In this document: piece by piece, positions 1 to 5,537 of the stretch | Position numbering within the stretch: position 1 is the first letter of the stretch | Layout of the letters: the number at the start of each line of letters is the position of its first letter | Source: Microbacterium galbinum | Lineage (GTDB): Bacteria; Actinomycetota; Actinomycetes; Actinomycetales; Microbacteriaceae | Assembly: GCF_023091225.1 (NCBI RefSeq) | Contig: NZ_JAHWXM010000004.1 | Location: forward strand, 1 to 5,537 | Length of the DNA: 5,537 nt | Direction: 5' to 3' | Notes under the pieces: generated by a model | Told to the model about the DNA's origin: nothing | Databases searched by the model: none | What the model saw: the letters and a program-made list of their open reading frames with translations, nothing else | Position numbers and translations under genes: made by a program

Positions 1-57
1 GATAGAGAAGTTGCCCTTCGGGCCTGGTTGTGATGACTGGGTCGTGGGAGCATCCGA

Positions 58-80
58 TCCTTGAGAACTCAACAGCGTGC
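58..80 (+). promoter_or_regulatory. boxA-like antitermination element in the leader
   Basis: The core TTGAGAACTCAACAGCG (61-77) resembles the conserved TTTGAGAACTCAA-type motif of actinobacterial rRNA leaders, which is described as the boxA-like site where Nus factors (NusB/S10) load to make RNA polymerase resistant to premature termination. A related copy lies at 2063-2079 before 23S and matches at 14 of 17 positions, including an unbroken TTGAGAACT. It sits about 175 nt before mature 16S and directly before the proposed 16S processing arm. The motif match and repetition are seen in the sequence; the Nus-factor role is from family knowledge. Confidence 0.75.
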
Positions 81-83
81 ACT

Positions 84-95
84 TGTCAAATGCCA
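84..95 (+). other. 16S processing stem, candidate 5' arm
   Basis: Bases 84-92 (TGTCAAATG) can form nine consecutive Watson-Crick pairs with 1856-1864 in the 16S-23S spacer. After a two-base bulge (AA at 1854-1855), 93-95 pairs with 1851-1853. The pairing would enclose all of 16S, as expected of the precursor stem cut by RNase III-type enzymes. Its place right after the leader boxA-like element mirrors the 23S arrangement. A nine-base match between two spacers of this size could arise by chance, so this is a candidate rather than a certainty. Confidence 0.5.
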
Positions 96-101
96 AATAA
101 C

Positions 102-126
102 CTCGATTCAGCTTCGGCTGGATGAG
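102..126 (+). other. UUCG-capped leader hairpin
   Basis: CAGC (109-112) and GCTG (117-120) close a TTCG loop (113-116) in the very stable C(UUCG)G form. The stem extends outward through 106-108 with 121-123, including one G-U pair. After a bulged G at 105, it continues through 102-104 with 124-126. It would help fold the leader between the 16S processing arms. Confidence 0.6.
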
Positions 127-130
127 ATTC

Positions 131-165
131 CTTTGGATCAAAGACCAACCTCCTTGTGGGGTTGG
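131..165 (+). other. Two tandem leader hairpins
   Basis: CTTTG (131-135) pairs with CAAAG (139-143) around a three-base loop. One base later, CCAACC (145-150) pairs with GGTTGG (160-165), with a little further pairing inside. Both are exact inverted repeats. Neither is followed by a T-tract, so they look like leader folding or processing structure rather than terminators. Confidence 0.5.
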
Positions 166-222
166 CAACGGATGAAGTCAGCAATGAATTTGTCTCTTTG
201 GTCAGCATCAAACTCGCTGCTT

Positions 223-239
223 CCCGGTTTTTCCCCGGG
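223..239 (+). other. GC-rich hairpin just before mature 16S
   Basis: CCCGG (223-227) pairs perfectly with CCGGG (235-239) around a seven-base pyrimidine loop. The stem ends about 14 nt before the 16S 5' end. A T-rich tract follows at 248-258, after an eight-base gap. The gap is too long for a standard intrinsic terminator. A role in presenting the 16S 5' end for trimming, or as a pause site, is possible but inferred. Confidence 0.5.
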
Positions 240-253
240 TGGTATGCATTTCT

Positions 254-1783
<1,530 letters not shown>

Positions 1784-1790
1784 AGCATCT

Positions 1791-1804
1791 GACTCTTCGG
1801 AGTC
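1791..1804 (+). other. C(UUCG)G hairpin in the spacer
   Basis: GACTC (1791-1795), TTCG loop (1796-1799) and GAGTC (1800-1804) form a perfect five-pair stem with a very stable tetraloop, starting 13 nt after the 16S 3' end. It is probably a boundary structure for 16S 3'-end maturation; that role is inferred from position. Confidence 0.65.
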
Positions 1805-1809
1805 CAGAA

Positions 1810-1840
1810 CCCAGATCGAAGGCACATGTTCTTCGCTGGG
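1810..1840 (+). other. Bulged spacer hairpin
   Basis: CCCAG (1810-1814) pairs with CTGGG (1836-1840). After a two-base bulge (AT at 1815-1816), CGAAG (1817-1821) pairs with CTTCG (1831-1835). That gives ten Watson-Crick pairs plus a possible G-U pair, around a loop of about seven bases. It lies between the 16S 3' end and the 3' arm of the proposed 16S processing stem. Confidence 0.65.
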
Positions 1841-1850
1841 AGCTCATGGG

Positions 1851-1864
1851 TGGAACATTTGACA
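1851..1864 (+). other. 16S processing stem, candidate 3' arm
   Basis: CATTTGACA (1856-1864) is the exact complement of leader bases 84-92, and TGG (1851-1853) complements 93-95 across a two-base bulge. Together they would loop out 16S for precursor cleavage. See the 5' arm for the caution about chance matches. Confidence 0.5.
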
Positions 1865-1967
1865 TGGCATCGAGATCTGATCTCTGGTCGAGTACGCAAC
1901 TTCGGTTGTTGGAAAGAGTGGGGTGAGGGGACCGGTGCCTGCACGCTGTTGGGTCCTGAGGGACCGG

Positions 1968-1996
1968 ATGCGCTTTGACCTTCGGGTTGGAAGCAT
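1968..1996 (+). other. UUCG-capped spacer hairpin
   Basis: ACC (1978-1980), TTCG (1981-1984) and GGT (1985-1987) form the tip. Wobble pairs continue through 1974-1977 with 1988-1991. ATGC (1968-1971) pairs with GCAT (1993-1996) at the base across a small internal loop. The middle of the stem is G-U rich and probably weaker than the neighbouring hairpins. Confidence 0.5.
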
Positions 1997-2055
1997 TTGG
2001 TTACTCTGGGCCTCTTCTGGTTTCCCCCGTGTGGGGTTGCTGGATGGGGTACCGC

Positions 2056-2085
2056 CCGTACTTTGAGAACTACACAGTGGACGCG
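2056..2085 (+). other. 23S processing stem, 5' arm
   Basis: Bases 2056-2085 pair with 5322-5351 downstream of 23S. Of 30 facing positions, 26 are Watson-Crick, two are G-U (2064/5343 and 2071/5336) and two are mismatched (2062/5345 T-T and 2074/5333 A-A). The longest run is the 11 pairs 2075-2085 with 5322-5332. Such a match is far beyond chance and fits the double-stranded precursor stem cut by RNase III to release pre-23S. The arm ends 113 nt before mature 23S. Confidence 0.88.
2061..2079 (+). promoter_or_regulatory. boxA-like element before 23S
   Basis: TTGAGAACTACACAGTG (2063-2079) matches the leader element at 61-77 in 14 of 17 positions, with TTGAGAACT unbroken. rRNA operons commonly repeat a boxA element in the 16S-23S spacer so that the antitermination complex can reload before 23S. 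Here the element lies inside the 5' arm of the 23S processing stem, so binding of Nus factors to the nascent RNA and later stem formation would exclude one another. The repeat and overlap are seen directly; the factor binding is inferred. Confidence 0.7.
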
Positions 2086-2087
2086 AG

Positions 2088-2125
2088 CATCTTGCAGCCG
2101 GCTTTCGAGCTGGTTGCACAAGATG
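2088..2125 (+). other. Long UUCG hairpin between processing arm and 23S
   Basis: CATCTT (2088-2093) pairs with AAGATG (2120-2125). After two unpaired bases (2118-2119), 2094-2103 pairs with 2108-2117, with a G-T pair at 2097/2114 and another at 2100/2111, around a TTCG loop (2104-2107). That is about 16 pairs, starting only two bases inside the 23S processing arm. The distal base can alternatively form ATGATC/GATCAT (2123-2128 with 2134-2139). Confidence 0.75.
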
Positions 2126-2150
2126 ATCTTAAAGATCATTAGTCAATTTC

Positions 2151-2174
2151 ATGCCAGGCTTTCGGGCCTGGTGT
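2151..2174 (+). other. UUCG-capped hairpin before 23S
   Basis: CCAGGC (2154-2159) pairs with GCCTGG (2166-2171). A T-G pair closes a TTCG loop (2161-2164), and weaker pairs extend outward to 2151/2174. It stands about 25 nt before the mature 23S 5' end, inside the region enclosed by the 23S processing stem. Confidence 0.7.
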
Positions 2175-2740
2175 CGATTCTGATTCAAACTCATGTGATT
2201 TCAAGTCTTTAAGAGCAAACGGTGGATGCCTTGGCATCTGGAGCCGAAGAAGGACGTAGCAATCTGCGATAAGCCTCGGGGAACTGATAAGCAAGTTTTG
2301 ATCCGAGGGTGTCCGAATGGGGAAACCCCGCTGGGCGGCGTGCCGACCTAGTGACTCCCGCCTGAATATATAGGGCGGGTAGAGGGAACGTGGGGAAGTG
2401 AAACATCTCAGTACCCACAGGAAGAGAAAGCAACCGCGATTCCGTTAGTAGTGGCGAGCGAAACCGGATCAGGCTAAACCTAGCGTGTGTGATAGCCGGC
2501 AGGCGTTGCACGTTGGGGGTTGTGGGACTTTTCAGTCATCTCTGCCGAGGTGGCGGCGTTACAAGAAGGTATAGACGAACGGTCTTGAAAGGCCGGTCAT
2601 AGAGGGTGCCAACCCCGTAGTCGAAATGCCTCTCTTGGCGCGAAGAGTATCCCAAGTAGCACGGGGCCCGTGAAATCCCGTGTGAATCTGTCAGGACCAC
2701 CTGATAAGCCTAAATACTCCCAGATGACCGATAGCGGACA

Positions 2741-2771
<31 letters not shown>

Positions 2772-3334
2772 GGGAGGGGAGTGAAATAGTACCTGAAACC
2801 GTTTGCTTACAAACCGTTGGAGCAGCCTTAGTAGCTGTGACAGCGTGCCTTTTGAAGAATGAGCCTGCGAGTTAGCGATATGTGGCGAGGTTAACCCGTG
2901 TGGGGTAGCCGTAGCGAAAGCGAGTCTGAATAGGGCGATTCAGTCGCATGTCCTAGACCCGAAGCGAAGTGATCTATCCATGGCCAGGTTGAAGCGACGG
3001 TAAGACGTCGTGGAGGACCGAACCCACTTAGGTTGAAAACTGAGGGGATGAGCTGTGGATAGGGGTGAAAGGCCAATCAAACTTCGTGATAGCTGGTTCT
3101 CTCCGAAATGCATTTAGGTGCAGCGTTGCGTGTTTCTTGCCGGAGGTAGAGCTACTGGATGGCCGATGGGCCCTACAAGGTTACTGACGTCAGCCAAACT
3201 CCGAATGCCGGTAAGTGAGAGCGCAGCAGTGAGACTGTGGGGGATAAGCTTCATAGTCGAGAGGGAAACAACCCAGACCACCAACTAAGGTCCCAAAGCG
3301 CGTGCTAAGTGGGAAAGGATGTGGAGTTGCCTTG

Positions 3335-3397
<63 letters not shown>

Positions 3398-3727
3398 AGT
3401 GATTCCGCGCCGACAATGTAACGGGGCTCAAGCACGCCACCGAAGTTGTGGCATTGACATTATTGGTAGGCCTTCGTGGTCCAGCCGTGTTGATGGGTAG
3501 GAGAGCGTCGTGTGGCCAGCGAAGCGGCGGTGTAAACCAGCCGTGGAGGCTACACGAGTGAGAATGCAGGCATGAGTAGCGAAAGACGTGTGAGAAACAC
3601 GTCCTCCGAAAGACCAAGGGTTCCAGGGTCAAGCTAATCTTCCCTGGGTAAGTCGGGACCTAAGGCGAGGCCGACAGGCGTAGTCGATGGACAACGGGTT
3701 GATATTCCCGTACCGGCGAAGAACCGC

Positions 3728-3836
3728 CCAAGCTAATCCAGTAGTGCTAAGTGTCTGAATCCCACTGACGGATCCCTTCGGGGTGAAGCGTTGGGCCTAG
3801 CGCACGACCCCATTCTGGTGCGGTTAGCGTATTAAC
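3728..3836 (+). other. Actinobacterial domain III insertion in 23S
   Basis: Between the conserved GGTTGATATTCC before it and the GGTTGTCC region after it, this 23S is about 100 nt longer than E. coli. The extra segment folds on itself. GCTAA (3732-3736) pairs with TTAGC (3824-3828), continued by CC/GG (3738-3739 with 3822-3823). GTGC (3744-3747) pairs with GCAC (3802-3805), and CCC-TTCG-GGG (3774-3783) forms an inner tip. An insertion of about this size between helices 54 and 55 is an established marker of high-G+C Gram-positive bacteria. Exact borders are approximate. Confidence 0.8.
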
Positions 3837-4327
3837 AGGTGTGACGCAGGAAGGTAGTCCAAGCCAGGCGATGGTTGTCCTGGTGCAAGTGCGTAGGCCG
3901 AACGGTAGGCAAATCCGCCGTTCACAGAGGCTGAGACACGATGCGGATAAAAAGTGGATGATCCTATGCTGCCAAGAAAAGCATCGACGCGAGGTTCTAG
4001 CCGCCCGTACCCCAAACCGACTCAGGTGGTCAGGTAGAGAATACCAAGGAGATCGAGAGAATCGTGGTTAAGGAACTCGGCAAAATGCCCCCGTAACTTC
4101 GGGAGAAGGGGGGCCTTCGACGTATTAGGACTTGCTCCGAAAGCGTTTGGAGGCCGCAGAGACTAGTGGGTAGCGACTGTTTACTAAAAACACAGGTCCG
4201 TGCCAAGTCGCAAGACGATGTATACGGACTGACGCCTGCCCGGTGCTGGAAGGTTAAGAGGACCGGTTAGCCGCAAGGCGAAGCTGAGAATTTAAGCCCC
4301 AGTAAACGGCGGTGGTAACTATAACCA

Positions 4328-4383
<56 letters not shown>

Positions 4384-4439
4384 CGACTTCCCAACTGTCT
4401 CAACCGCGAACTCGGCGAAATTGCATTACGAGTAAAGAT

Positions 4440-5023
<584 letters not shown>

Positions 5024-5058
5024 TGCGCGCGTAGGAAATTTGAGAGGATCTGACCCTA

Positions 5059-5072
5059 GTACGAGAGGACCG
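5059..5072 (+). other. Sarcin-ricin loop of 23S
   Basis: AGTACGAGAGGACC is the universal sarcin-ricin loop (E. coli about 2653-2666), which docks EF-Tu and EF-G and triggers GTP hydrolysis. It is unchanged here. Confidence 0.95.
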
Positions 5073-5139
5073 GGTTGGACGAACCTCTGGTGTGTCAGTT
5101 GTTCCGCCAGGAGCACCGCTGATTAGCTACGTTCGGGAT

Positions 5140-5172
<33 letters not shown>

Positions 5173-5321
5173 GGCCTCAAGATGAGATTTCCATACCTTC
5201 GGGTGAGAGGCTCCCAGCCAGACTACTGGGTTGATAGGCCAGATGTGGAAGTGCAGTAATGCATGCAGCTGACTGGTACTAATAAGCCGATGACTTGATA
5301 ACACACCGTTTGTTGGTGCTA

Positions 5322-5351
5322 CGCGTCCACTGAGTGGTTCTCGATGTACGG
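5322..5351 (+). other. 23S processing stem, 3' arm
   Basis: This arm complements 2056-2085 at 28 of 30 positions, including the unbroken CGCGTCCACTG (5322-5332). It starts about 21 nt after mature 23S and completes the long-range stem that loops out pre-23S. Bases 5336-5351 are also used by the local hairpin at 5336-5360, so the two folds compete. Confidence 0.88.
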
Positions 5352-5360
5352 TCGAGAACC
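5336..5360 (+). other. Perfect hairpin competing with the 23S stem
   Basis: GGTTCTCGA (5336-5344) pairs without mismatch with TCGAGAACC (5352-5360) around a seven-base loop (TGTACGG). An outer T-G pair and G-C pair (5335/5361, 5334/5362) could extend it. No T-tract follows, so it is not an obvious terminator. It shares its 5' strand and loop with the 23S processing arm. Confidence 0.8.
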
Positions 5361-5386
5361 GCATAACAACAATGACTTTGTTATGT
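5361..5386 (+). other. A+T-rich hairpin before 5S
   Basis: CATAACAA (5362-5369) pairs perfectly with TTGTTATG (5378-5385) around an eight-base loop. A G-T pair (5361/5386) closes it. It follows directly on the previous hairpin, so the two could stack. The site may mark a cleavage point between pre-23S and pre-5S; this is inferred from position. Confidence 0.7.
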
Positions 5387-5409
5387 GTTTGATTGAAACA
5401 TCAATAGTG

Positions 5410-5526
5410 TTTCGGCGGCCATAGCGTGAGGGAAACGCCCGGTTACATTCCGAACCCGGAAGCTAAGCCTCACAGCGCCGATGGTACTGCAGGGGGGACC
5501 CTGTGGGAGAGTAGGACACCGCCGGA
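5410..5526 (+). rRNA. rrf: 5S ribosomal RNA
   Basis: This is the small RNA of the large subunit's central protuberance, bound by L5, L18 and L25-type proteins. The sequence TTCGGCGGCCATAGCGTGAG followed by GGTTACATTCCGAACCCGGAAGCTAAGCC is the standard actinobacterial 5S core. Helix I is seen as CGGCGG (5413-5418) with CCGCCG (5519-5524), extended by T-G and T-A pairs to 5411/5526. About 117 nt is the normal length. The ends are set from helix I and could be off by one or two bases. It is last in the operon and complete. Confidence 0.96.
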
Positions 5527-5537
5527 CTTCTTTTAAG
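5527..5537 (+). other. Start of the 3' trailer, truncated by the window
   Basis: Only 11 bases follow 5S. They are pyrimidine-rich at first (CTTCTTTT), but no hairpin can be judged. The operon terminator, if present, lies beyond the window. Confidence 0.6.

Larger units (their letters stand above)
1..253 (+). other. rRNA operon leader (external transcribed spacer)
   Basis: This is the transcribed region ahead of 16S. It is less conserved than the rRNA that follows. In order it holds a short GCCC/GGGC hairpin near 13-23, a boxA-like element (58-80), the candidate 5' arm of the 16S processing stem (84-95), hairpins at 102-126, 131-143, 145-165 and 223-239, and a T-rich tract at 248-258 touching the mature 16S end. 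I find no convincing -35/-10 pair. The boxA-like element at 58-80 implies that transcription starts upstream of it, so the promoters probably lie before base 1 or in the first few dozen bases. No credible coding sequence is present. Calling it leader follows from its position and the boxA-like motif; the transcript start cannot be seen. Confidence 0.85.
5301..5409 (+). other. 23S-5S internal transcribed spacer
   Basis: This spacer of about 109 nt holds a weak hairpin (CACC/GGTG, 5304-5307 with 5315-5318), the 3' arm of the 23S processing stem (5322-5351), two stronger hairpins (5336-5360 and 5361-5386) and a small one (ATTGA/TCAAT, 5392-5396 with 5401-5405) just before 5S. There is no tRNA or coding sequence. 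Confidence 0.9.

Noticed and set aside
61..72. TTGAG-AA-CTCAA palindrome as a repressor operator
   Set aside because: It is the boxA-like RNA element itself. The symmetry is incidental, the spacer copy lacks it, and no promoter is seen beside it.
83..110. TTGTCA as a -35 box for a second rRNA promoter in the leader
   Set aside because: No -10-like hexamer lies at suitable spacing, and the position overlaps the proposed 16S processing arm.
149..155. CCTCCTT in the leader, identical to the 16S anti-Shine-Dalgarno core
   Set aside because: It forms part of the 145-165 hairpin, and a seven-base match can easily occur by chance. I see nothing to suggest a function.
5336..5360. Intrinsic terminator between 23S and 5S
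   Set aside because: The stem is strong, but no run of T follows it and 5S lies downstream in the same direction.

Overview
The window is one nearly complete ribosomal RNA operon on the + strand, in the order 16S (rrs), 23S (rrl), 5S (rrf), with its leader and both internal spacers. I see no protein-coding gene. The open frames in the window lie over rRNA or its spacers and have no recognisable protein features.

The organism is a high-G+C Gram-positive bacterium (Actinomycetota, order Micrococcales), most likely family Microbacteriaceae. The 16S variable regions read like that family, for example the stretch after GTAAACGTTGGGAACTAG and the TTGACATATACGAGAACGG region. The 23S carries the roughly 100-nt domain III insertion typical of high-G+C Gram-positives. 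The 16S-23S spacer has no tRNA gene, as is usual in actinobacteria. I do not name a genus.

Layout: 1-253 is a transcribed leader with a boxA-like antitermination element (58-80), the candidate 5' arm of the 16S processing stem (84-95) and several hairpins. The promoters are probably upstream of the window. 16S rRNA is at about 254-1777. The spacer at 1778-2198 is packed with hairpins, many with UUCG loops, and has a second boxA-like element (2061-2079). 23S rRNA is at about 2199-5300. The spacer at 5301-5409 holds the 3' arm of the 23S processing stem and two back-to-back hairpins. 5S rRNA is at about 5410-5526, and the window stops 11 nt later, before any visible terminator.

As a unit, the operon would be transcribed as one precursor with boxA-like elements ahead of 16S and 23S. 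The precursor folds so that sequences flanking each large rRNA pair at long range. The 23S pairing is very clear (2056-2085 with 5322-5351, 28 of 30 positions paired). The 16S pairing is shorter and less certain. The most interesting feature is that the 3' arm of the 23S processing stem can instead fold into a perfect local hairpin (5336-5360), while the 5' arm overlaps the boxA-like element. This suggests an ordered set of mutually exclusive RNA structures. No novel defence or mobile system is visible; this is core housekeeping DNA.
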